Of a stretch of DNA of 11,130 bases, positions 1 to 6,681 are shown in pieces. The stretch comes from JBOFDK01 sp051650305 (GTDB lineage Bacteria > Bacillota > Clostridia > Lachnospirales > Cellulosilyticaceae): the NCBI GenBank assembly GCA_051650305.1, contig JBOFIT010000191.1, positions 1 to 11,130 on the forward strand, given 5' to 3'. The notes beneath the pieces are model-generated. The model was not told the origin of the DNA, did no database searches, and worked only from the letters and a program-made list of their open reading frames with translations. Both the position numbers and the translations under genes were made by a program. Numbering within the stretch: the stretch's first letter is position 1; the number at the start of each line of letters is the position of its first letter.

Positions 1-836
1 GAAGTCTTTAGAAGTTTACCGATTTCCTTCTCTAGCTTCTCTTTTACTTCTTGATGGCCTTCTAAATCCTTAAGCTTTTCACGATACTGTGCCGCTTCTT
101 GTTGCACACCATCTTTCTCACCTAATTCTTCTTGAATGACCTTTAATTGCTCACGTAAGTAATATTCTTTTTGTGTCTTATCGATATTTTTTTGAACTTT
201 AGATTGGATTTGCTTTTGGATTTTAAGAACTTCTACTTCACTTTCTAGTATTTCTATCATGTAAAACATACGCTCTTTAATACTCGTCGTCTCTAGAATA
301 AGTTGTTTCTTACCTACTTCTAATGGCATATTCGCAATGATTAAATCCATCACTTCTATAGGGCTATTAGCACCAAGTATATTGTACACCATCTCCATAG
401 AAAGCTTATTTTGTAAACTTGCATAGCTCTCAAATAACTCGCCTATTGTACGGATAAGTGCTTCTGTTTCTACACTTTCATCTAGTTCTGGCTCTGGGAT
501 CAGCTCTACTTCAGCTGTCATATATCCTTCATCTTGAACGTCTAGAATACGTACGCGTTCTTCACCCTCAACCAATACTTTAATTGCTGGTGGCTTTAAT
601 TTAACGATTTGCTTGATATGTACTAGAGTTCCTACTTCATATAAGTCTTCTGCACTAGGTTCATCTACATGAGTGTCCTTTTGGGTTACAAGGACGATTT
701 TTTCGCCACTTAGCATGGCGTTCTCGATTGCCTTTAAAGACTTATCTCTTCCTACATCAAAGTGAATAATCATATTTGGAAAAACAGTTAACCCTCTTAT
801 AGGAAGAAGCGGTATATGTAATGTTTTGTTCTTCAT
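1..836 (-). CDS. lon: ATP-dependent protease LonA, N-terminal part (cut by window edge)
   Basis: This is the first 278 codons of Lon, the cytoplasmic ATP-dependent serine protease that degrades misfolded and some regulatory proteins. The protein begins MKNKTLHIPLLPIRGLTVFPN, the typical start of the Lon substrate-binding N domain (PLLPLRxxxVFP). Near residues 220-240 it reads KTQKEYYLREQLKVIQEELG, the conserved helix joining the N domain to the AAA+ module. The ATPase and Ser-Lys protease parts lie beyond position 1 and cannot be checked. The ATG at 836 is preceded by AAAGGAG at 844-850 with a 7-nt spacer, so the start is secure. It lies 82 nt downstream of lonB on the same strand, and an imperfect hairpin (881-902) sits in the gap, so transcription may be shared with lonB or separately controlled. 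No frameshift is seen in the visible part. Confidence 0.96.
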   Translation of the reverse strand, partial: MKNKTLHIPLLPIRGLTVFPNMIIHFDVGRDKSLKAIENAMLSGEKIVLVTQKDTHVDEPSAEDLYEVGTLVHIKQIVKLKPPAIKVLVEGEERVRILDVQDEGYMTAEVELIPEPELDESVETEALIRTIGELFESYASLQNKLSMEMVYNILGANSPIEVMDLIIANMPLEVGKKQLILETTSIKERMFYMIEILESEVEVLKIQKQIQSKVQKNIDKTQKEYYLREQLKVIQEELGEKDGVQQEAAQYREKLKDLEGHQEVKEKLEKEIGKLLKT

Positions 837-880
837 TATGTATCTCCTTTTTCTGTATTTTATTACTTACATGCTTTAAA

Positions 881-902
881 GGCATACTCCTTAGAGTATA
901 CC
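881..902 (-). promoter_or_regulatory. Imperfect hairpin/dyad between lonB and lon
   Basis: Two 9-nt arms (881-889 and 894-902) pair around a 4-nt loop, with one G-U wobble in the RNA. On the minus strand the arms read GGTATACTC and GAGTATGCC and are followed by only three T residues. This could be a weak terminator or attenuator between lonB and lon, or a DNA operator, since the dyad contains TATACT. It matches neither CIRCE nor the CtsR heptamer repeat. Confidence 0.45.
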
Positions 903-918
903 TTCATCTGCACAACTT

Positions 919-2562
919 TTATGCATGTAAAGTACTTGTTGCTTGCTGTATAAGACCTTTTTCCCAAATGTAATGGATGGCTTCTTCCACCTTACTTACG
1001 GGGATAATCTCTATATCTAGCTGTTCAAAGCTTGCTTGCATATTCTCTTTTGGAATAAGCACTGCTTTTGCCCCAGCATTTTTGGCTGCCATAATCTTCT
1101 CTGGTACGCCGCCTACTGGGTAGACTTCACCATGTATGGTTACTTCCCCTGTAATGGCTAGCCCACTCGGTATAGCTTCATTGGTAATGGCTGAGTACAC
1201 TGCACAAAACATCGCCAATCCTGCGGACGGCCCATCGATAGGCATACCTGAAGGAAAATTAATATGAATAAAATACTGACTGATATCAATATTATAATGG
1301 ACTTGCAATAAGGTCAATACATTTTCTACAGAACTTGATGCCATACTTTTACGTTTGGTTGTTCGCTGACTACCACGTATCTCTTCTTCTTCAACAATTC
1401 CTGTAATTTTGATACTTCCATTTCCTTTTTCCACTTTCTTAGCAATGGCTTGAACTTCAAGTACCATCCCTTTGGTATGCCCTACCACACCTAGTCCATT
1501 TACTTTACCTATATGATACGCTGTATCTAACTTTTTGTGAACTTGCTTCGTATAACCACCAGATTTTACCACCCACTCCACATCTTCTTCTCTGATGATT
1601 TCCTTACCATCTAGAAGCATCTTATTGTAAGCCGTCTGTAAAATAGTAATGGCATCTCGGCCATTGGCTGCATGACTAACGATGAGTGCTTTACCTTTAT
1701 CTTCTATGGCAAACTGATTATTCTCTACGGTATTTGTGATCATCTGCTCTAAGTCTTCTTCTTCGAGATCTTTAAAATGGATCTCTACACAGCGTGAACG
1801 TAGTGCTGGTGGGAGTTCTTCACGTGATCTGGTGGTAGCCCCTACAAGTCTAAAGTCTGCTGGTAAGCCCCTCTGGAAGATATCATGGATATGCTTAGGA
1901 ATGTTTTCATCTTTTGAGGAATAGTATGCACTTTCCAGGAAGACCTTACGATCTTCTAATACTTTAAGGAGTTTATTCATCTGTATAGGATGTAATTCTC
2001 CAATCTCATCAATGAATAGTACGCCACCGTGTGCTTTCGTAACTGCACCAGGCTTAGGTTGTGGTACGCCCGCACTTCCATAGGCACCTGCCCCTTGATA
2101 AATAGGATCATGTACTGAGCCTATAAGGGGGTCTGCCACACTTCGCTCATCAAACCGTAACGTCGTAGCATCCAGCTCGATAAACTTAGCATCTGGCTTA
2201 AAGACTGCAAAAGGACTTTCCTTAGCCACTTCTAGCGCTATACGTGCTGCTGCCGTCTTTCCCACACCAGGACTACCATAGATAATAATATGCTGAGGAT
2301 TAGGGGTACATAATGCATTCTTCAACGCACGTACACCTTCTACCTGCCCTATGATATCCTTCTCTTTCTTAGGTCGCATCCTCTCTGTGAGAGGTTCACT
2401 CAAGCTGATACGCCTTAACTTCTCCATCTCCTCATACTTCTCTACGGAGTCTTTATGCAAATTCACCTTCGAACTCTTTGTATTTTGAAGCTGTGTAAGG
2501 AAATAAATACCGATTACACATGTAAAAAACAATTGTATGCCTGCAACAATACCCTGTACCAC
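919..2562 (-). CDS. lonB: Membrane-anchored ATP-dependent protease LonB
   Basis: A 547-residue Lon-family protease of the Bacillus LonB type (about 550 aa). It lacks the large LonA N domain and starts with one hydrophobic anchor (residues 4-24). The AAA+ module follows, with Walker A GSPGVGKT at 96-103 and Walker B VLFIDE at 181-186. The C-terminal Lon protease domain carries the Ser446 (GPSAG) and Lys489 (VPEKI) catalytic dyad. In Bacillus subtilis LonB is made in the forespore under sigma-F, so its presence suggests a sporulating host. The start is GTG at 2562, chosen because GGGAGG at 2572-2577 lies 9 nt upstream and no ATG in frame fits better. It lies downstream of clpX but is separated from it by a strong hairpin terminator, and a sigma-F-like promoter at 2596-2625 may drive it independently. 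All key motifs are intact. Confidence 0.95.
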   Translation of the reverse strand: MVQGIVAGIQLFFTCVIGIYFLTQLQNTKSSKVNLHKDSVEKYEEMEKLRRISLSEPLTERMRPKKEKDIIGQVEGVRALKNALCTPNPQHIIIYGSPGVGKTAAARIALEVAKESPFAVFKPDAKFIELDATTLRFDERSVADPLIGSVHDPIYQGAGAYGSAGVPQPKPGAVTKAHGGVLFIDEIGELHPIQMNKLLKVLEDRKVFLESAYYSSKDENIPKHIHDIFQRGLPADFRLVGATTRSREELPPALRSRCVEIHFKDLEEEDLEQMITNTVENNQFAIEDKGKALIVSHAANGRDAITILQTAYNKMLLDGKEIIREEDVEWVVKSGGYTKQVHKKLDTAYHIGKVNGLGVVGHTKGMVLEVQAIAKKVEKGNGSIKITGIVEEEEIRGSQRTTKRKSMASSSVENVLTLLQVHYNIDISQYFIHINFPSGMPIDGPSAGLAMFCAVYSAITNEAIPSGLAITGEVTIHGEVYPVGGVPEKIMAAKNAGAKAVLIPKENMQASFEQLDIEIIPVSKVEEAIHYIWEKGLIQQATSTLHA

Positions 2563-2571
2563 TTCTGTATG

Positions 2572-2577
2572 CCTCCC
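2572..2577 (-). promoter_or_regulatory. Ribosome binding site deciding the lonB GTG start
   Basis: On the minus strand GGGAGG lies 9 nt before the GTG at 2562. It supports a GTG start directly ahead of the hydrophobic anchor. Confidence 0.8.
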
Positions 2578-2595
2578 TTATCAATGCTTTTTTAA

Positions 2596-2625
2596 AAGTA
2601 TTGCCCGAGAGGCCTAAGTACATAC
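2596..2625 (-). promoter_or_regulatory. Candidate sigma-F-type promoter for lonB
   Basis: On the minus strand a -35-like GTATG (2621-2625) is followed after 15 nt by GGCAATACTT (2596-2605). The second element fits the sigma-F -10 pattern GGNNANAHTR at all but the last position, and the first fits GYATA at four of five. Initiation would fall about 25 nt before the GTG, leaving room for the ribosome site. Known control of B. subtilis lonB by sigma-F makes the match more credible, but short matches can arise by chance. Confidence 0.5.
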
Positions 2626-2640
2626 ACCATGGCAAAAGAA

Positions 2641-2673
2641 ACTGCCCAAAAGTTACATGGACTTTTGGGCAGT
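2641..2673 (-). terminator. Rho-independent terminator after clpX
   Basis: A perfect 13-bp stem (ACTGCCCAAAAGT at 2641-2653 with its complement at 2661-2673) closes a 7-nt loop. On the minus strand it is followed by TTCTTTT. It starts 10 nt after the clpX stop codon and ends the tig-clpP-clpX unit ahead of lonB. The plus-strand side also has CTTTT, but no plus-strand gene ends here. Confidence 0.88.
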
Positions 2674-2682
2674 CTTTTGCAT

Positions 2683-3981
2683 TTATGCTGGTTCACCATC
2701 AGAAGCTTTTGAGGCTTTCTTCTTAGATGTAGTTGCTTTTGCATCTTTATAGATAATCTGTGGCTCTTTGTTTTCTGTAATAACTTCTTTTTCAATAATA
2801 ACCGTATCTACTTGTTCATGGATTGATGGTACTTCATACATAACATCTCTCATAACACCTTCTAAAATAGCACGTAATCCCCTTGCGCCAGTCTGACGCT
2901 CAAGTGCTAACTTCGCTACTTCTTCTAATGCTTCTTTCTTGAATTCAAGATCGATATTATCGATTTTGAAGAGTTTTTGGTATTGCTTTGTGATCGCATT
3001 TTTAGGTTCACTTAAGATACGAATAAGTGCTTCTTGATCCAGACTTTCTAAAGTTACCACTGCTGGTACACGGCCTACAAACTCTGGAATAAGACCGAAC
3101 TTAAGTAAATCTTGTGGTTCAAGTGCCTTTAAAAGCTCACCTACACTCTTCTCTTTCTTGCTTACAACGCTTGCACCAAATCCCATGGTCTTCTTACCTG
3201 TACGGTTTTCGATGATTTTATCGATACCATCGAAAGCACCACCACAGATGAAAAGAATATTCGTGGTGTCGATTTGGATGAACTCTTGATGTGGATGCTT
3301 TCTACCACCTTGTGGTGGTACAGAAGCTACTGTGCCTTCTAAGATTTTTAGAAGTGCTTGCTGTACACCTTCTCCACTTACATCACGTGTAATAGATGGG
3401 TTTTCAGACTTTCTGGTAATCTTATCAATCTCATCGATATAGACGATACCAACTTGTGCACGCTCCACGTCATAGTTCGCTGCTTGTATAAGCTTAAGTA
3501 AGATATTTTCTACGTCTTCACCTACATAGCCTGCTTCTGTTAATGCTGTTGCATCTGCGATAGCAAAAGGAACATTAAGCATTTTTGCTAATGTTTGTGC
3601 TAAGAAAGTTTTTCCTGAACCAGTAGGTCCTAAAAGTAAAATATTACTTTTTTGAAGCTCTACTTCGTCATTTTTCTTAGTTGGTATGTGAATACGCTTG
3701 TAGTGATTATAGACAGCAACTGCCAATGCCTTCTTTGCAGTATCTTGGCCAATTACGTATTGGTCAAGATGTGCTTTGATTTCTTTAGGTGTTGGCATAT
3801 TCATAAGCTCGTCGAGCTCTTCTGCTTCCTCAAACTCTTCTTCTATAATCTCTGAACAAAGGTCTACACATTCATCACATATATAAACTTGTGGGCCTGC
3901 AATAAGCCTTCTAACTTGCTCTTGACTTTTGCCACAAAATGAACATCTTAGTTGCTTTGTATCATCAAATTTACTTGGCAT
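2683..3981 (-). CDS. clpX: ATP-dependent Clp protease ATP-binding subunit ClpX
   Basis: A 432-residue AAA+ unfoldase that recognises substrates and threads them into ClpP; the length is normal for the family. The N-terminal zinc-binding domain has four cysteines (13, 16, 35, 38). The ATPase core has Walker A GPTGSGKT (118-125), pore loop GYVG (151-154), Walker B IVYIDEIDK (179-187) and the RKH loop (227-229). The ClpP-docking loop reads MGF (266-268), where many ClpX proteins have IGF. ATG at 3981 is preceded by GAGGTGG. The gene follows clpP after only 17 nt, which indicates co-transcription and agrees with the two forming one ClpXP machine. The C-terminal tail is lysine- and alanine-rich and poorly conserved. 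A terminator follows the stop. Confidence 0.98.
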   Translation of the reverse strand: MPSKFDDTKQLRCSFCGKSQEQVRRLIAGPQVYICDECVDLCSEIIEEEFEEAEELDELMNMPTPKEIKAHLDQYVIGQDTAKKALAVAVYNHYKRIHIPTKKNDEVELQKSNILLLGPTGSGKTFLAQTLAKMLNVPFAIADATALTEAGYVGEDVENILLKLIQAANYDVERAQVGIVYIDEIDKITRKSENPSITRDVSGEGVQQALLKILEGTVASVPPQGGRKHPHQEFIQIDTTNILFICGGAFDGIDKIIENRTGKKTMGFGASVVSKKEKSVGELLKALEPQDLLKFGLIPEFVGRVPAVVTLESLDQEALIRILSEPKNAITKQYQKLFKIDNIDLEFKKEALEEVAKLALERQTGARGLRAILEGVMRDVMYEVPSIHEQVDTVIIEKEVITENKEPQIIYKDAKATTSKKKASKASDGEPA

Positions 3982-3998
3982 GCTCCACCTCTTTTCTA

Positions 3999-4580
3999 TT
4001 ATTTTCTTTCAATTACCTTATCTATAATGCCATATTCTTTTGCTTGTAATGCATCCATAAAGTAATCTCTTTCAACATCGTTTTGAATCTTTTCAAGAGG
4101 TTGCCCTGTATTTTCTGATAGCATTCTATTCATCTTAGCTTTCGTCTTGATGATATGCTGTGCATGAATCTCAATATCTGTAGCCTGCCCTCTTGCACCA
4201 CCTAGAGGCTGATGGATCATGATTTCTGCATTAGGGAGAGCAAAACGTTTGCCTTTAGCACCGCCTGCTAGTAGGAATGCTCCCATACTAGCTGCCATCC
4301 CCATACAAATAGTCGATACATCTGGTTTAATGTACTGCATTGTATCATAGATTGCCATACCATCTGATATAGAGCCACCAGGACTATTGATATATAGCAT
4401 GATGTCTTTATCTGGGTCCTCTGCTTCTAGAAAAAGAAGCTGTGCAACAACAAGATTTGCTGTCACATGGTTAACTTCATCGCCTAAAATGATAATACGA
4501 TCTTTTAGAAGACGAGAATAGATATCATAACTTCTCTCTCCTCTATTTGTCTGTTCAACGACCATTGGAACTAAGCTCAT
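3999..4580 (-). CDS. clpP: ATP-dependent Clp protease proteolytic subunit ClpP
   Basis: A 193-residue serine peptidase that forms the two-ring barrel of ClpXP in the cytoplasm, of standard length. The catalytic triad is visible: Ser98 in GMAASMGA, His123 in MIHQP and Asp172 in ERDYFMDA. The start MSLVPMVVEQTNRGERSYDIYSRLL is the characteristic ClpP N terminus, including the axial-loop region and the segment after the usual self-processing site. ATG at 4580 has a clear GGGAGGG site upstream. The gene sits between tig (41 nt upstream) and clpX (17 nt downstream) on the same strand with no terminator between, so the three are almost certainly one operon. No CtsR or CIRCE operator was found in front of the operon. 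Confidence 0.98.
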   Translation of the reverse strand: MSLVPMVVEQTNRGERSYDIYSRLLKDRIIILGDEVNHVTANLVVAQLLFLEAEDPDKDIMLYINSPGGSISDGMAIYDTMQYIKPDVSTICMGMAASMGAFLLAGGAKGKRFALPNAEIMIHQPLGGARGQATDIEIHAQHIIKTKAKMNRMLSENTGQPLEKIQNDVERDYFMDALQAKEYGIIDKVIERK

Positions 4581-4621
4581 TTAGTACCCTCCCTATTTTT
4601 AAGATTTTAGCCTTACTGTTC

Positions 4622-5920
4622 TTATTTCTCTGTTACTTGTGCTGTTTCCACAACCATTTTTGCAGCTTTTTGAACTTTTAAGTCTGCTTCTAACATTTTT
4701 CTTTCGTATGCACCGAAAGATTTTTTGATTTCTTCAACATCCATGTTGTAACGACCAGCTAAGTTTTGAAGTTCTTCTTGTACTTCTTCTTCTGTAGCTT
4801 CCATTGCTTCAACTTCTACGATTTTTTCAAGTACTAAACGAGAACGTAATTGGTACTCTGCATCTTTCTTGAAGTTTTCTCTGAATGCAGCCATATCTTG
4901 ACCTGTGAATTGTAAGTATTGAGCAAGCTCAAGACCTTGGTAACGCATACGTGTTTCGAATTCTCTAACACTTCTGTCTGTTTGATCTTCGATCATAGCT
5001 TCTGGTACTGTTACTGTTGCATTTTCTACTGCTGTTTCGATAGCTTTGTTTTCAGCGTCATTTTTAGCAGCTGTTTCTTTTTGTGTTTGAAGTTTTGCCT
5101 TAATGCTTTCTTTGTATTCAGCAATTGTTTCGAATTCTGATACGTCTGCTGCAAAATCATCATTGATTTCTGGAAGTTCTTCTACTTTGATACCTTTAAC
5201 TGCTACTTTGAACATTGCTGGCTTACCTGCAAGTTCAGCTGCTTGGTAACCTTCTGGGAAAGTAACGTTTACTTCTACTTCTTCACCGATGTTTTTACCG
5301 ATTAATTGATCTTCGAAGTTATCGATGAATGATTTTGAACCGATTACTAAATCGTAGTCTTCACCTTTTCCACCTTCGAATGCTTCACCATCAATGAAAC
5401 CTTCGAAGTCGATTGTTACTTTATCTTGTGGCATTACAGCGCGGTCTGCTACTGTGATTTCACGAGCATTCTTCTGAGCTTCTTTAGTAAGTTCTTCAAG
5501 AACTTCTTCTTCTGTTACTTCTACTTTCTCAACTTCTACTGCAAGGTTTTTATAGTCTCCAAGTGTAACTTCTGGTTTTACTGTAACTTGTGCTACGTAT
5601 ACCATTTTGTCTACTGACATTTCTGTAATTGTAAGTTCACCTTCTCTAAGACGAGCAGCCATTTCGATGTTGTTTTCTTCTACTGCTTGTTGTAATGTTT
5701 CATCAATGATGAAGTCTGCAGCTTTGTTGAAGAATACTTCTACGCCGTACATTTTTTCTACAAGTGCACGAGATACTTTACCCTTACGGAAACCTGGCAT
5801 GTTAAATTCTTTTTTCATTGCATTGAAAGCCTTATCAAGAGCAGGTTTTACTACCTCTTGGCCAACTTCTACTGTTAATTCTACTTGACTGTTTTCTAAT
5901 TGTTTTACTTGTGTATTCAT
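4622..5920 (-). CDS. tig: Trigger factor (ribosome-associated chaperone and prolyl isomerase)
   Basis: A 432-residue trigger factor of usual length, which binds the ribosome exit tunnel and protects nascent chains. The N-terminal ribosome-binding domain contains the signature GFRKGK at 43-48. The FKBP-type prolyl isomerase domain runs from about 165 to 245, starting DKVTIDFEGFIDGEAFEGG. The rest is the acidic, helical C-terminal chaperone domain. ATG at 5920 follows an excellent AAGGAGG site. It is the first gene of the tig-clpP-clpX operon, an arrangement common in Clostridia that couples folding of new proteins to their degradation. Upstream, several extended -10 elements (around 5951, 5990 and 6019) could serve as promoters. 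Its base composition and codon use look like those of its neighbours. Confidence 0.98.
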   Translation of the reverse strand: MNTQVKQLENSQVELTVEVGQEVVKPALDKAFNAMKKEFNMPGFRKGKVSRALVEKMYGVEVFFNKAADFIIDETLQQAVEENNIEMAARLREGELTITEMSVDKMVYVAQVTVKPEVTLGDYKNLAVEVEKVEVTEEEVLEELTKEAQKNAREITVADRAVMPQDKVTIDFEGFIDGEAFEGGKGEDYDLVIGSKSFIDNFEDQLIGKNIGEEVEVNVTFPEGYQAAELAGKPAMFKVAVKGIKVEELPEINDDFAADVSEFETIAEYKESIKAKLQTQKETAAKNDAENKAIETAVENATVTVPEAMIEDQTDRSVREFETRMRYQGLELAQYLQFTGQDMAAFRENFKKDAEYQLRSRLVLEKIVEVEAMEATEEEVQEELQNLAGRYNMDVEEIKKSFGAYERKMLEADLKVQKAAKMVVETAQVTEK

Positions 5921-5950
5921 TAAAATGATCCTCCTTGGATTAATTTTTTT

Positions 5951-5978
5951 ATTTTATCAAAATTGTATGGTTTGCTAA
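5951..5978 (-). promoter_or_regulatory. Candidate proximal promoter of the tig operon
   Basis: On the minus strand TTAGCA (5973-5978) is followed after 16 nt by TAAAAT (5951-5956), preceded by TGA to give an extended -10. Initiation would leave a leader of about 25 nt. It is weaker than the element at 6019-6027 in its -10 match but has a better -35. Confidence 0.35.
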
Positions 5979-6018
5979 TTTAAAACATGATGATAGCATT
6001 GTAAATTAACATTCAACA

Positions 6019-6027
6019 ATTATAGCA
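6019..6027 (-). promoter_or_regulatory. Candidate main promoter of the tig operon (extended -10)
   Basis: The minus strand reads TGCTATAAT, a perfect sigma-A -10 hexamer with the TGN extension. No good -35 is present at 16-18 nt, which is tolerated in extended -10 promoters. The leader would be about 90 nt. A second TGC-preceded element, TATCAT, lies at 5990-5995. Confidence 0.55.
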
Positions 6028-6104
6028 TATCTACTAAGAAAAATCTACAAATTTGCCACTTATTATTCATTCATCAAAAATTTCCTTTCTAGTATTCCAA
6101 GTAT

Positions 6105-6119
6105 TACATATAGTATGTA
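6105..6119. promoter_or_regulatory. Perfect dyad, possible operator
   Basis: TACATA-TAG-TATGTA is a perfect 6-bp inverted repeat with a 3-nt centre. It overlaps the -35 position (6111-6116) for the TATAAT at 6134-6139 and lies between two divergent genes. A DNA-binding protein site is possible, but the region is AT-rich and the arms are short. Confidence 0.3.
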
Positions 6120-6133
6120 TCCTTATCTTCCTT

Positions 6134-6139
6134 TATAAT
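6134..6139 (+). promoter_or_regulatory. Candidate -10 element for the small divergent gene
   Basis: A perfect TATAAT hexamer lies 50 nt before the ATG at 6184. The -35 region is poor. Initiation near 6146 would make the upstream ATG at 6151 essentially leaderless and unlikely, and so favours the ATG at 6184. Confidence 0.5.
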
Positions 6140-6169
6140 CATATTATGTAATGTTTTGTACCCACTTAG

Positions 6170-6175
6170 AAAGGA
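6170..6175 (+). promoter_or_regulatory. Ribosome binding site deciding the start of the small gene
   Basis: AAAGGA is placed 8 nt before the ATG at 6184. No comparable site precedes the in-frame ATG at 6151. Confidence 0.7.
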
Positions 6176-6183
6176 TCAGCTTT

Positions 6184-6627
6184 ATGGATAATTTGTTCTC
6201 TACCCCCCCCGTACTTGTAAGTTTTGGGCAAGTCTACGAGCAAAATATTGCTTCAAGGCTTCGTGAAATCGATCTTTTTTTAAAGACTACTGATTGCCCT
6301 TACAATGTACCGCATATAGCTGAGTTACTAGGGATGCCAGTTGGGGAAGTCACGGAAATTATAAAAGCACATCATATAGATACGCTTAACAAACTCTCTT
6401 TTTTCACAATCGTTGCGTATTCTACAAGTTACATATGTCGTCTTATTCAACGACAATGGAAATATGCAAATACGCCTTTTTATACACCTTCAATCGTAGC
6501 TTACATTTATGAATTGAATCCATATAAAGTACAAGCAGCTTTTGAGAAACTTGGCAGAGAAAGCATCTTAGAATCAGAGCTCCGTATGCTCTTTGATTTT
6601 ATTTCTACGCCTATTTTTATTCCGTAA
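6184..6627 (+). CDS. Uncharacterised 147-aa protein with two helix-turn-helix-like segments
   Basis: I do not recognise this family. The start at ATG 6184 (MDNLFSTPPVLVSFG) is preferred over an in-frame ATG at 6151 because AAAGGA lies 8 nt upstream and a TATAAT lies 50 nt upstream. Two stretches look like helix-turn-helix units: residues 42-65 (VPHIAELLGMPVGEVTEIIK) and 100-124 (YTPSIVAYIYELNPYKVQAAF). They are separated by a rather hydrophobic helix (71-90). There is no signal peptide and no catalytic motif. The protein is probably cytoplasmic and could bind DNA, or the repeats could be a structural fold only. It is transcribed divergently from tig, so a role in controlling that operon is conceivable but unproven. 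Codons 7-9 contain a run of eight C, a possible slippage site. A shared terminator follows its stop. Confidence 0.75.
   Translation: MDNLFSTPPVLVSFGQVYEQNIASRLREIDLFLKTTDCPYNVPHIAELLGMPVGEVTEIIKAHHIDTLNKLSFFTIVAYSTSYICRLIQRQWKYANTPFYTPSIVAYIYELNPYKVQAAFEKLGRESILESELRMLFDFISTPIFIP
6203..6210. repeat. Homopolymer C8 tract inside the start of a CDS
   Basis: Eight consecutive C residues encode part of Thr7-Pro8-Pro9 in an otherwise AT-rich region. Gain or loss of one C would shift the frame about 20 nt after the start codon. Confidence 0.9.
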
Positions 6628-6633
6628 CTTAAG

Positions 6634-6679
6634 ATAAGTATGATAAAAGGATGCCGGGGCATCCTTTTATCATACTTAT
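6634..6679. terminator. Bidirectional terminator between convergent genes
   Basis: Two perfectly complementary 22-nt arms (6634-6655 and 6658-6679) form a very long hairpin. The inner core GGATGCC/GGCATCC is followed by TTTTAT on both strands, so it can stop the plus-strand small gene and the minus-strand DJ-1 gene. On the plus strand the following T-rich tract contains the DJ-1 stop codon (6682-6684). Confidence 0.92.
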
Positions 6680-6681
6680 TT

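Noticed and set aside
2592..2795. Minus-strand frame overlapping the end of clpX
   Set aside because: It covers the clpX C-terminal codons and terminator in another frame; its Lys/Arg-rich translation is that of a shadow frame.
4919..5888. Plus-strand open frames across tig, some rich in Phe and Cys
   Set aside because: They are antisense to a fully convincing trigger factor gene, have biased composition produced by its Glu/Lys codons, and lack ribosome binding sites.
6151..6183. Eleven-codon N-terminal extension of the small divergent gene (ATG at 6151)
   Set aside because: The ATG lies about 12 nt after the TATAAT and has no ribosome site, whereas ATG 6184 has AAAGGA at proper spacing.
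5921..6183. CtsR or CIRCE heat-shock operators before tig-clpP-clpX
   Set aside because: Neither the GGTCAAA tandem heptads nor TTAGCACTC-N9-GAGTGCTAA is present on either strand.
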